DNA from: Acidobacteriota bacterium
GTDB lineage: Bacteria > Acidobacteriota > UBA6911 > RPQK01
DNA: 10,591 bases
Direction of reading: 5' to 3'
NCBI GenBank assembly: GCA_003819755.1
Contig: RPQK01000192.1
Coordinates: 1 to 10,591, forward strand
Part shown: piece by piece, positions 1 through 6,596 of the stretch
Layout: each line of letters opens with the position of its first letter
Numbering within the stretch: the first letter of the stretch is position 1
Program-made: the position numbers and the translations under genes
The notes under the pieces: generated by a model
What the model was told of the DNA's origin: nothing
Databases searched by the model: none
Seen by the model: only the letters and a program-made list of their open reading frames with translations

Positions 1-20
1 CGAGCAGGGCTCGCCGGCCA

Positions 21-809
21 ATGAGTAGGATATCCGTCCATCCGACTGCCCTCGTCGCCCCGGACGCTGTCCTTGCCGAGGGAGTCTCGATCGGCCCCTA
101 TTCAGTTATCGGCGAAAACGTAAGCATCGGTGTTGGGACGTCCGTTGGTCCGCATTCCGTGATTGAAGGACCGGTTCGTATCGGCGAAAGTAACCGGATT
201 TCCGGGCAGTCTTCCATCGGTTCACCACCCCAGGACTTGAAATATAAGGGGGAAGTAACCTGGTTGGAGATCGGAGACGACAACACCATCCGGGAGTTTG
301 TGACTCTAAACCGAGGCACGATAGGCGGGAGAAGCCGGACCCGCATCGGAAGCCACAATCTCCTGATGACCGGCGTCCACGTGGCTCACGACTGCCTCGT
401 CGGCGATTATGTGATCATGGCCAATGCGGCGACCCTCGCCGGTCATGTCGACATCGCCAGTTACTCGACAATCGGCGCCTTCACGGGCGTCCATCAGTTC
501 TGCCGAGTCGGACTCCATGCTTTTATTGGCGGCTATTCCGTCATCACCCGCGACGCCCTTCCGTTTGTTAAGACCGTCGGTGACCGGAACGACGCGAAGA
601 CCTACGACGTCAACAGCATCGGGCTGGAGCGCCGCGGCTTCTCTCAAGAGCGAATCGATGCGCTGAAGAAAGCCTACAGGCTACTCATCCGGAAGGGTTT
701 AAAGGTAAAGGAAGCCATGGAGCAGATTCGTTTGCAGGGACTCGAGACGGAGGACGTGGCGATACTGAGGAGCTTCGTGGAAAGCTCGGAGAGAGGGTTC
801 ATTCGCTGA
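21..809 (+). CDS. lpxA: Acyl-ACP--UDP-N-acetylglucosamine O-acyltransferase (LpxA)
   Basis: This enzyme transfers a 3-hydroxyacyl chain from acyl carrier protein to the 3-position of UDP-GlcNAc, the first step of lipid A synthesis, in the cytoplasm. The 262 residues match the family length (E. coli 262). The N-terminal two thirds is a left-handed beta-helix of hexapeptide repeats. Conserved blocks are PQDLKYKGE (about 70-78), HVAHD with the likely catalytic His123, and VHQF at 157-160. The C-terminal helical part begins with GLERRGF at 201-207 and ends in RGFIR, as in E. coli. Gly171 lies at the position of E. coli Gly173, the acyl-chain ruler, which suggests a long (C14-type) chain by analogy. 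A two-residue insertion relative to E. coli lies between Gly171 and Asn198. The stop overlaps the next start (TGATG). The first 20 bases are probably the tail of an upstream gene of the same operon, too short to identify. Confidence 0.97.
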   Translation: MSRISVHPTALVAPDAVLAEGVSIGPYSVIGENVSIGVGTSVGPHSVIEGPVRIGESNRISGQSSIGSPPQDLKYKGEVTWLEIGDDNTIREFVTLNRGTIGGRSRTRIGSHNLLMTGVHVAHDCLVGDYVIMANAATLAGHVDIASYSTIGAFTGVHQFCRVGLHAFIGGYSVITRDALPFVKTVGDRNDAKTYDVNSIGLERRGFSQERIDALKKAYRLLIRKGLKVKEAMEQIRLQGLETEDVAILRSFVESSERGFIR

Positions 810-1723
810 TGGCCAAGGGGTTGAGTGACTCGCCCCGAGGATCCCTGCTTGGGACGACCATGTCAACTCAGATCAACAAACTCGGTCTGATCGCCGGAAA
901 TGGCCGGTTCCCATTCCTCGTCTTGGACGAAGCCGTACGGCGTTCGATTCCTGTTACCGTTGCGGCGATCAAGGAGGAGACCTCCCCGGACATCGAAGAA
1001 GTCTTCAAACCCGAGCAAGGGGTGGAGATTCATTGGGTTGGTCTCGGACAGCTGGGAAAGCTGCTGCGCCTGTTCCGGAAGTCAGGTGTCGACAAGGCGA
1101 TCATGGCCGGCCAGGTCAAGCACAACCGGATATTCTCCCGCGAGCAGCCCCTGTCTGTTTCCAGGATTGCCGCCACTGTGCCTGACCTCACGATGCTTCG
1201 CCTGCTGATGTCCTTGCCGAGCAAGAATACGCAAGCCTTGATCGGAGCAATCGCGGACGTTCTGGCTCAAAACGGGATCGAGCTGCTCGATTCCACGTGT
1301 CTCGTCCGGCATCTGCTGGCCCCTTCCGGAGTGCTGACCCGGCGTAAACCGACCGACGACGAGACCCGGAATATCGGTTACGGACGAGAAATCGCCCGGG
1401 AAATTGCCCGTCTCGATATCGGTCAGACGGTTGTGATAAAAGACCAGGCGGTCGTGGCGGTGGAGGCCATGGAGGGTACTGACGAGACCATCCGGCGAGC
1501 CGCTCGGCTCGCCGGGTCTAGACCGCTTACAGTGGTGAAAGTCAGCCGGCCCAGGCAGGACATGCGCTTTGACGTGCCGGTGATCGGGACGCAAAGCCTG
1601 GCGGTGTTTGGAGAATGCCTGGTTTCGGCGCTGGCTCTGGATGCGGGAAAAACTCTCATTTTCGATCGGCCGGAATTCACCGAGGCTGCCGATCGGCTAA
1701 ATATGACGATCGTCGCGGAATGA
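809..1723 (+). CDS. lpxI: UDP-2,3-diacylglucosamine pyrophosphatase LpxI (DUF1009 family)
   Basis: LpxI hydrolyses UDP-2,3-diacylglucosamine to lipid X and UMP, the fourth lipid A step. It replaces LpxH in alphaproteobacteria and several other lineages. Visible family signatures are LGLIAGNGRFP near the N-terminus, MAGQVKH in the first domain, VAVEAMEGTDETIRRAA in the second, and a C-terminal QDMRFDVPVIG block. The last block has two Asp residues, one of which is probably the catalytic Asp known from Caulobacter; I cannot align it exactly. Two starts are possible. ATG 809 overlaps the lpxA stop and has a GGAGAGAGGG tract 11 nt upstream. ATG 860 has GGGA 5 nt upstream and gives 287 residues, closer to the Caulobacter enzyme (about 283) with an N-terminus typical of the family. 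The first 17 residues of the long form look unconserved. The 3' end overlaps the next gene by ATGA. Confidence 0.95.
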   Translation: MAKGLSDSPRGSLLGTTMSTQINKLGLIAGNGRFPFLVLDEAVRRSIPVTVAAIKEETSPDIEEVFKPEQGVEIHWVGLGQLGKLLRLFRKSGVDKAIMAGQVKHNRIFSREQPLSVSRIAATVPDLTMLRLLMSLPSKNTQALIGAIADVLAQNGIELLDSTCLVRHLLAPSGVLTRRKPTDDETRNIGYGREIAREIARLDIGQTVVIKDQAVVAVEAMEGTDETIRRAARLAGSRPLTVVKVSRPRQDMRFDVPVIGTQSLAVFGECLVSALALDAGKTLIFDRPEFTEAADRLNMTIVAE

Positions 1724-2670
1724 CTGTGACCTCACCTCTCAAAGTTGCCGTTATTGGTGTGGGCGCCTTGGGCGTCCACCATGCTCGAATTCATGATCAG
1801 CTGCCCGAGACGCAACTGGTGGCCGTCGTTGACATCCTCCCGGACAGGGCTCGAGAAGTGGCCGCGAAGTATCGGTGTGAGGCGTACACCGACTTCCGGG
1901 AGGTACTGGGCAAGGTTGAAGCGGTCAGCCTTGCGGTTCCGACTGAGCAGCATGCCCGCATAGGAGCCGAATGCCTCAAGGCAGGCCTTCACGTCATGGT
2001 CGAGAAACCAATAGCGTCGACCATCGGACAGGCGGACGAATTGCTCCGAGCCGCAGCTGACCGGCACCGGGTGCTACGGGTGGGCCAGTCCGAACGGTTT
2101 AACCCCGCCCTGCGCGCGATTTTCCCCTATCTGACCCAGCCGCTGTTCTTCGAGGCCCATCGTCTGGGTGTCTTCGTCCCCCGAAGCCTTGATATCGACG
2201 TGGTTCTCGATTTGATGATCCACGATCTGGACCTGGTGCTGCGCCTGAGCCGGAGCCGGGTTCGCGAGATTCGAGCAGTAGGCATACCGGTCTTGACGCC
2301 CCGAATCGATATCGCCAATGCCCGTCTGGAGTTCGAGAACGGGTGTGTCGCCAACATTACGGCTAGCCGCGTTTCCCGTGAAAAGGTCCGCAAGTTCCGT
2401 TTCTTTCAGCCTAACGACTACATCTCCCTGGATTTCTTCAAGCAGGAGGTCGAGATGTACAGCCTCGTTGAGGCATCGCCAGGCAAGCGGGTTGAGGAGC
2501 GGGCTCTCCCGATCAGCAAAGGGGAACCTTTGAAGCTGGAGATCGAGGCGTTTGTGCGCTCGGTACGGGGAAAGAGTGACCCCGCCGACGATTTCTCGGC
2601 ATGCTCCGGAGAACAGGGCCGGGAGGCCCTGGAGTTGGCCCTGAAAATTCTGGAGGCAGCGAAGCGGTAG
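1720..2670 (+). CDS. Gfo/Idh/MocA-family NAD(P)-dependent oxidoreductase, lipid A-cluster type
   Basis: This is a 316-residue dehydrogenase. The N-terminal Rossmann fold has GVGALGVHH at residues 13-21, an acidic Asp38 at the end of the second strand, the family motif EKP at 95-97, and VGQSERFNPA at 121-130. The C-terminal substrate domain contains DLMIHDLDL (164-172), whose His168 and Asp169 fit the usual catalytic region. I chose ATG 1720 because it overlaps the lpxI stop (ATGA) and places the nucleotide-binding motif normally. The reading frame stays open further upstream, but that part lies inside lpxI and encodes nothing conserved. Genes of this kind are known beside lpxA and lpxB in several diderm lineages. 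One characterised relative, GnnA, oxidises UDP-GlcNAc at C3 so that GnnB can install an amine, giving amide-linked lipid A. Whether this protein is GnnA is inference; no GnnB aminotransferase is visible here. The family call is firm and the substrate is open. Confidence 0.9.
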   Translation: MTVTSPLKVAVIGVGALGVHHARIHDQLPETQLVAVVDILPDRAREVAAKYRCEAYTDFREVLGKVEAVSLAVPTEQHARIGAECLKAGLHVMVEKPIASTIGQADELLRAAADRHRVLRVGQSERFNPALRAIFPYLTQPLFFEAHRLGVFVPRSLDIDVVLDLMIHDLDLVLRLSRSRVREIRAVGIPVLTPRIDIANARLEFENGCVANITASRVSREKVRKFRFFQPNDYISLDFFKQEVEMYSLVEASPGKRVEERALPISKGEPLKLEIEAFVRSVRGKSDPADDFSACSGEQGREALELALKILEAAKR

Positions 2671-2699
2671 TTGACAGTGTCTGACGCCTGCGGCTGAAT
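2671..2699 (+). promoter_or_regulatory. Weak sigma-70-like promoter candidate before the SpoIID gene
   Basis: A perfect TTGACA (2671-2676) immediately follows the stop codon of the oxidoreductase. The hexamer 17 nt downstream (CTGAAT, 2694-2699) matches the -10 consensus at only three of six positions. The spacing is ideal but the -10 is poor, so this may be chance. A promoter here would separate the lipid A genes from the SpoIID and miaA genes. Confidence 0.18.
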
Positions 2700-2710
2700 G
2701 CGTGGGTGCT

Positions 2711-2716
2711 GAGGAG
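2711..2716 (+). promoter_or_regulatory. Ribosome binding site that sets the SpoIID start
   Basis: GAGGAG lies 4 nt upstream of ATG 2721. It favours this ATG over the in-frame GTG at 2706, which would place the Shine-Dalgarno sequence inside the gene. Confidence 0.7.
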
Positions 2717-2720
2717 ATAC

Positions 2721-3953
2721 ATGAGACGGAGATCACTGCTCCTTTTCCTCGTTGCTTCTCTCCTCCTCCCCATCCTTGTCTCCTGCGGCGGGAAGAAGCG
2801 GCCTCCGCCGCTTCCGCCGTCGTCTCAGCCGTCTCCAAAGAAAACCGGCAGGCCAGTCTCCAAGAAGCCTTCAGGACCACCCCTGAAACCACGAGCGGAA
2901 GAAGGGCCGCGCATTCGGCTGCTGCTCAGAGAGAACTTCTCCTCGTTCACGGTAAGAGGTTCAACTCTCGCTCCATTGCTGACGGCGAGGGCTAAGAACG
3001 GAAAGATCATCCTCCGCAAGAGTGAGGACGAATCAGGCGAGATCCTCGGGACCGGTACAGGGTTCAGCCTGGTCTCGGCGGATCCGTCCAAGCTGCTCGT
3101 GCTGGATGGCTCGCCCTACCGCGGAACGATCGAGATCTTCGTCAATCCTCTATCAGCCCCTGTCGCCGTGAACGAAGTCGATCTCGAGGAGTACCTCCGG
3201 GGAACCGTGCCGAATGAGCTCCATCCCTCACGTTTCCAGCAAATCGAGGCTCTGAAGGCGCAAACCGTTGCCGCCCGGACCTTCGCCTTCTACCATCTCG
3301 GTCTCAATGTGAAACGGGGGTTCGATGTGTATGCGGACGAGCGCTCTCAGGTCTACAGCGGAGCGAAGGTAGAACACCCCTTGTCCGACCAGGCCATAGC
3401 GGAAACGAGCGGTGTCATTGTGACCTATGATGGAAAACCGATCCTCTCGGTTTACTCGTCGACCTGCGGCGGCAAGACCGAGTCATACGCAGGGATGTTT
3501 CGCCGCGATCTGCCGTATTTGAAAGGTGGGGTGGAATGCTCCGATGAGATCAGTCCATTCCATTCATGGGAGGCGAATTGCGCCGGCTCGAAGATCGAAT
3601 CGGCATTGAACCGACGAGCGGCGTTCGGCCATCTCCGGAAGATCGAAACGCTCAAAAGAGGCGTGTCAGGTAGGATCATTGAGATGAAGCTGACCGGAAC
3701 AAAGGGAGAGGCGGTTCTAAGGGGAAATGAGATCCGCTATACGTTTGGAATACGGAGCACCCTGATCGAACACCTCGACACCGGGAAGGATCGTGACGGA
3801 AACATCACCGAGATTAGAGTCAAGGGCAAGGGCTGGGGGCATGGCGTGGGACTGTGTCAGTTCGGCGCTGTCCACCTTGCGACCAAGGGCTTTGATTACG
3901 AGCGGATACTGCGGCACTACTATCACGACATTGACTTGAAGGGAAACCATTGA
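2721..3953 (+). CDS. SpoIID/LytB-domain lipoprotein, probable peptidoglycan-active protein
   Basis: The 410-residue product starts with a lipoprotein signal peptide: MRRR, a hydrophobic run, and a lipobox LVSC with Cys22 as the predicted lipidated residue. A Pro/Lys-rich linker (about 25-63) follows, then a SpoIID domain. The domain shows VDLEEYLRGTVPNE (Glu166 matches the catalytic Glu region of SpoIID), ALKAQTVAARTFA, a YSSTCGG segment with Cys249, and the terminal GWGHGVGLCQFGA block at 371-383. B. subtilis SpoIID is a lytic transglycosylase that cleaves glycan strands lacking stem peptides. Here no sporulation gene is nearby and the cell is diderm, so a role in vegetative cell-wall turnover or division is more likely; that is inference. 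Cys249, Cys273, Cys287 and Cys379 could form disulfides or a metal site. The sequence after the lipobox Cys is GGKK, with no Asp at +2, so outer-membrane sorting is possible. Confidence 0.9.
   Translation: MRRRSLLLFLVASLLLPILVSCGGKKRPPPLPPSSQPSPKKTGRPVSKKPSGPPLKPRAEEGPRIRLLLRENFSSFTVRGSTLAPLLTARAKNGKIILRKSEDESGEILGTGTGFSLVSADPSKLLVLDGSPYRGTIEIFVNPLSAPVAVNEVDLEEYLRGTVPNELHPSRFQQIEALKAQTVAARTFAFYHLGLNVKRGFDVYADERSQVYSGAKVEHPLSDQAIAETSGVIVTYDGKPILSVYSSTCGGKTESYAGMFRRDLPYLKGGVECSDEISPFHSWEANCAGSKIESALNRRAAFGHLRKIETLKRGVSGRIIEMKLTGTKGEAVLRGNEIRYTFGIRSTLIEHLDTGKDRDGNITEIRVKGKGWGHGVGLCQFGAVHLATKGFDYERILRHYYHDIDLKGNH
3938..3944 (+). promoter_or_regulatory. Ribosome binding site supporting the TTG start of miaA
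   Basis: GAAGGGA lies 5 nt upstream of the TTG at 3950, inside the last codons of the SpoIID gene. It supports this non-ATG start. There is no ATG before the conserved P-loop region in this frame. Confidence 0.65.
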
Positions 3954-4882
3954 GTTCCTCACCTCCACGCTCGACACTGATTGCGCTTGTCGGCCCTACC
4001 GGCAGCGGCAAGAGCGCGCTCGCCGTTGAAGTGGCCTTGCGACTGGGGTGTGAGGTCGTCAACTGTGACTCGATGCAGCTTTACCGGCGTCTGAACATCG
4101 GCACAGCGAAACCGACCGACCGGCAACGCAGCCTTGTTCCTCATCACCTCTACGACGTTATTGAACCGGATGAGCTCTACAGCGCCGGCCGGTACATGCT
4201 CGAGGCTCGGACGGTCTGCCGCGAGATTTCGGAACGCGGCAAAACCCCGCTGGTGGTGGGCGGAACCGGACTCTATCTGCGTGCTTTGCTGTTGGGCGTT
4301 TTTGAAGGGCCGGGGCGCTCGGACGAACTGCGCCGCCGGCTCCACCGGATCGCGGACCGAAAAGGCAGCGAGTACCTTCATCGGCTTCTGAGCCGGCGAG
4401 ACCCTCCCGCCGCCGCGCGGATAGAGCCGGCTGACCGGATTCGACTGGTGCGTGCGCTGGAGGTTTTCTTTGCCACCGGTTCCCCTATCAGCCAATTGCA
4501 GCCGGCCCGACAGCCGTTCGAACCGTTCTCCATTGTGAAGATCGGCCTGAATTTACCCCGTTCCGAGCTGTATGCTAGAATCAACCGCCGCGTTGAGGAG
4601 ATGTTCCAATCCGGCCTCATCGAGGAAGTTTCAGCTCTCCTTCAACAAGGCTACTCGCCGGATCTCAAGGCATTCGAAGCGCTGGGCTATAGAGCCGTTG
4701 TCCGGGTGCTGCGGCGCGACATCACGCTCCTGGAAGCGGTGGAGTTAACGCAGCGCGAAACCCGCCGATATGCTAAGCGCCAGATGACCTGGTTTCGGAA
4801 AGAGGAGGGAATGAACTGGATTCCTTACGCCGGAGAGGACCCGCGCGCGGTTGAGGAAGTGGTGAAAGCGGTCGAAGAATAG
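3950..4882 (+). CDS. miaA: tRNA dimethylallyltransferase (MiaA)
   Basis: MiaA transfers a dimethylallyl group from DMAPP to N6 of adenosine 37 in tRNAs reading UNN codons, making i6A, which improves decoding. The 310 residues are typical of the family. Visible motifs are the P-loop GPTGSGKS at 15-22, the NCDSMQLY motif (Asp40, matching the catalytic Asp of the family, with Ser41 and Gln43), GTAKP at 51-55, GGTGLYLRAL around 104-113, and the tRNA-binding C-terminal stretch ending in RQMTWFRKE. The start is TTG, overlapping the previous stop as TTGA, which suggests translational coupling to the SpoIID gene. The gene ends 6 nt before a long inverted repeat. No hfq or mutL, common neighbours in proteobacteria, is present. 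Confidence 0.97.
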   Translation: MSSSPPRSTLIALVGPTGSGKSALAVEVALRLGCEVVNCDSMQLYRRLNIGTAKPTDRQRSLVPHHLYDVIEPDELYSAGRYMLEARTVCREISERGKTPLVVGGTGLYLRALLLGVFEGPGRSDELRRRLHRIADRKGSEYLHRLLSRRDPPAAARIEPADRIRLVRALEVFFATGSPISQLQPARQPFEPFSIVKIGLNLPRSELYARINRRVEEMFQSGLIEEVSALLQQGYSPDLKAFEALGYRAVVRVLRRDITLLEAVELTQRETRRYAKRQMTWFRKEEGMNWIPYAGEDPRAVEEVVKAVEE

Positions 4883-4888
4883 TGGTTC

Positions 4889-4996
4889 GGCTTCGGATGC
4901 TATCCACGAATTACACGAAGTTGATTGCGGCGAATCTTCCTAATGCCGCAATCAACTTCGTGTAATTCGTGTAATTCGTGAATAGCATCCGAAGCC
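4889..4996 (+). repeat. Long inverted repeat with 9-nt tandem unit between miaA and gatB
   Basis: The left arm (4889-4931) and right arm (4945-4996) are reverse complements around a 13-nt loop (4932-4944). There is one mismatch (C4904). The right arm carries one extra copy of a 9-nt unit (TGTAATTCG), so it is 52 nt against 43 nt. The outer ends are GGCTTCGGATGCTAT and ATAGCATCCGAAGCC. The inner stem closes with ATTGCGGC/GCCGCAAT. There is no T-tract after it, so it is not a classical intrinsic terminator. As RNA it would be a very stable hairpin at the 3' end of miaA, ending 18 nt before the gatB start. Its core TATCCACGAATTACACG recurs at 10472. Confidence 0.95.
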
Positions 4997-5014
4997 CCAA
5001 TACCCGACGAGCCT

Positions 5015-6478
5015 ATGAAAATGGACTACGAAGCCGTCATTGGTTTGGAGGTTCACGCCCAACTTCTCACGAAGAGCAAGATCTTCTGTGGTTGCAGCAC
5101 GGCATTCGGTGCTCCCCCGAACAGTAATACATGTCCGGTATGCCTGGGCCTGCCCGGCGCCTTGCCGGTGCTTAACCGGGAAGCTGTCGCAATGGCGATC
5201 AAGGCGGGTCTTGCCTTGGGATGCACGGTCAACAACAACTCAATCTTTGCCCGCAAGAACTACTTCTACCCGGACTTGCCGAAGGGGTACCAGATATCGC
5301 AGTTTGAGTTGCCTTTGGCCTCCGATGGCCGGGTTTCGCTAAAGACCGGCGAAAGGCAGAAGACCGGGCACATAACCAACTATCGAACCAAGACCTTTGG
5401 GATTATTCGCGTCCATCTGGAGGAGGACGCCGGAAAATCCATTCATATGCCGGGCGACGACACGTACGTCGACCTTAACCGGACGGGAGTCCCTCTCATC
5501 GAGATCGTCTCGGCCCCGGACCTGCGCTCTTCGCAGGAGGCCTATGACTACATGAGTCATTTGCGCCGGACCCTGCTTTACCTGGGTATCTGCGACGGCA
5601 ACATGGAGGAAGGAAGCCTCCGCTGCGACGCCAATGTTTCGGTCCGACCGGTCGGTTGCGAGAAGCTCGGGACAAAAGTCGAAGTCAAGAATCTCAACTC
5701 TTTCCGCTTCCTGCAGAAGGCTTTGGACTTCGAGATCGAGAGGCAGATTCGAGTGGTCGAGGAGGGCGGAAAGATCGTCCAGGAGACTCGGCTTTGGAAC
5801 GACGATCTCGGGCGGACATTCTCGATGAGGACCAAGGAAGAGGCTCATGATTACCGCTATTTCCCGGATCCGGACTTGCTGCCTGTCGTAGTGGACCATG
5901 ATTGGCTGGAGGACCTCAAGGGCGAGATCCCGGAATTGCCGGAAGCCAGGCGGGATCGGCTGGTTACGGAGTACGGTCTGCCGGACGAAGATGCCATGCA
6001 GGTGACACAAACCCGCCCGTTTGCCGACTATTTTGAATCCGCAGCCGAAGCTTCCGGCAATCCGCGCCAGGTCTTCAACTGGATGGTCGGCGAGCTGACA
6101 CGCTTTCTGAAGCAGGACGGCCGTGAGATCGAGGCGAGCCCCGTCTCGCCGCCTCACCTTGCCGCGCTGATCAAGTTGATCGAGGCCGGATCGATCACGG
6201 GCAAGATCGGCAAAGAGGTCTTCGACAAGATGTATCAGACCGGAAAGGATCCCGAGGAGATCGTGGCTGCCGCGGGTTTTAAGCAGATCAGCGATCAGGG
6301 CCAGATCGAGCAGGTCATTGACCGGGTGCTGCAGGCAAATCCAGGCCAGGTCAAGGCTTTCCGGGCCGGGAAGGAAGGGCTGCTAGGCTTCTTCGTGGGT
6401 CAGGTCATGCGCGAAACCCGGGGCCAGGCGAACCCTAAGGTCGTGAACGATTTGCTGTTGGTAAAGTTGAGGGGCTGA
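5015..6478 (+). CDS. gatB: Asp-tRNA(Asn)/Glu-tRNA(Gln) amidotransferase subunit B (GatB)
   Basis: GatB is the kinase and tRNA-binding subunit of the GatCAB complex. It activates misacylated Glu-tRNA(Gln) or Asp-tRNA(Asn) with ATP and converts it to the amide using ammonia from GatA. The 487 residues fit the family. GLEVHAQL at 10-17 starts the catalytic cradle. Cys25, Cys27, Cys40 and Cys43 (CGC...CPVC) form the zinc-binding cluster found in many GatB proteins. ARKNYFYPDLPKGYQISQ, HLEEDAGK, DLNRTGVPLIEIV and EVKNLNSF are hallmark blocks. The C-terminal part is the helical and YqeY-like tail. No gatA or gatC is adjacent, which is common outside Firmicutes. ATG 5015 has only a weak GACGAG upstream; ATG 5021 is an alternative. 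The stop codon lies within a GGCTGACA sequence that resembles the repeat unit just downstream. Confidence 0.98.
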   Translation: MKMDYEAVIGLEVHAQLLTKSKIFCGCSTAFGAPPNSNTCPVCLGLPGALPVLNREAVAMAIKAGLALGCTVNNNSIFARKNYFYPDLPKGYQISQFELPLASDGRVSLKTGERQKTGHITNYRTKTFGIIRVHLEEDAGKSIHMPGDDTYVDLNRTGVPLIEIVSAPDLRSSQEAYDYMSHLRRTLLYLGICDGNMEEGSLRCDANVSVRPVGCEKLGTKVEVKNLNSFRFLQKALDFEIERQIRVVEEGGKIVQETRLWNDDLGRTFSMRTKEEAHDYRYFPDPDLLPVVVDHDWLEDLKGEIPELPEARRDRLVTEYGLPDEDAMQVTQTRPFADYFESAAEASGNPRQVFNWMVGELTRFLKQDGREIEASPVSPPHLAALIKLIEAGSITGKIGKEVFDKMYQTGKDPEEIVAAAGFKQISDQGQIEQVIDRVLQANPGQVKAFRAGKEGLLGFFVGQVMRETRGQANPKVVNDLLLVKLRG

Positions 6479-6489
6479 CAAGCTAAGCA

Positions 6490-6578
6490 GCTGACGGCTG
6501 ACGGCTGACTGCTGACTGCTACAGCAGACAACTGCTCACTGTCCTTTACTTGCATGTGTCAGCCTGTCAGCCGTCGGC
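6490..6578 (+). repeat. Heptamer tandem repeat (GCTGACG/GCTGACT) with inverted partner, between gatB and the methyltransferase gene
   Basis: Four heptamers run in tandem at 6490-6517 (GCTGACG twice, GCTGACT twice) plus a partial GCT. About 36 nt later, 6557-6578 carries the reverse complement (GTCAGCC units with a one-base insertion). GACGGCTGAC and GGCTGAC of the left array pair with the right side with one bulged base. A GCTGACA at 6474-6480 contains the gatB stop codon and may be an outlying unit. The space between the arms holds a short CTGC/GCAG palindrome and nothing gene-like. No T-tract terminator follows. Confidence 0.88.
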
Positions 6579-6596
6579 ATTCTGGGAATCAAACAA

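Noticed and set aside
1..28. End of an upstream gene before lpxA
   Set aside because: Two frames reach a stop here (TGA 22-24, overlapping the lpxA ATG, and TAG 26-28). With only 7-8 codons I cannot decide which is real or name the gene; fabZ or lpxD would be expected from operon order.
2074..2892. Minus-strand 272-codon open frame opposite the oxidoreductase and SpoIID genes
   Set aside because: It spans the junction of two well-supported plus-strand genes and has no recognisable domain; it is a by-product of GC-rich coding.
4889..4996. Rho-independent terminator or insertion sequence remnant
   Set aside because: There is no T-tract after the stem, and no transposase fragment or target-site duplication that I can see at the element edges. 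It is kept as an inverted repeat only.
4889..4996. tRNA or small structured RNA gene
   Set aside because: The fold is a single long hairpin with no cloverleaf, no anticodon-arm or T-arm consensus, and it contains tandem repeat units.
5339..6157. Minus-strand 272-codon open frame within gatB
   Set aside because: gatB is unmistakable on the plus strand, and the antisense product has no recognisable motif.
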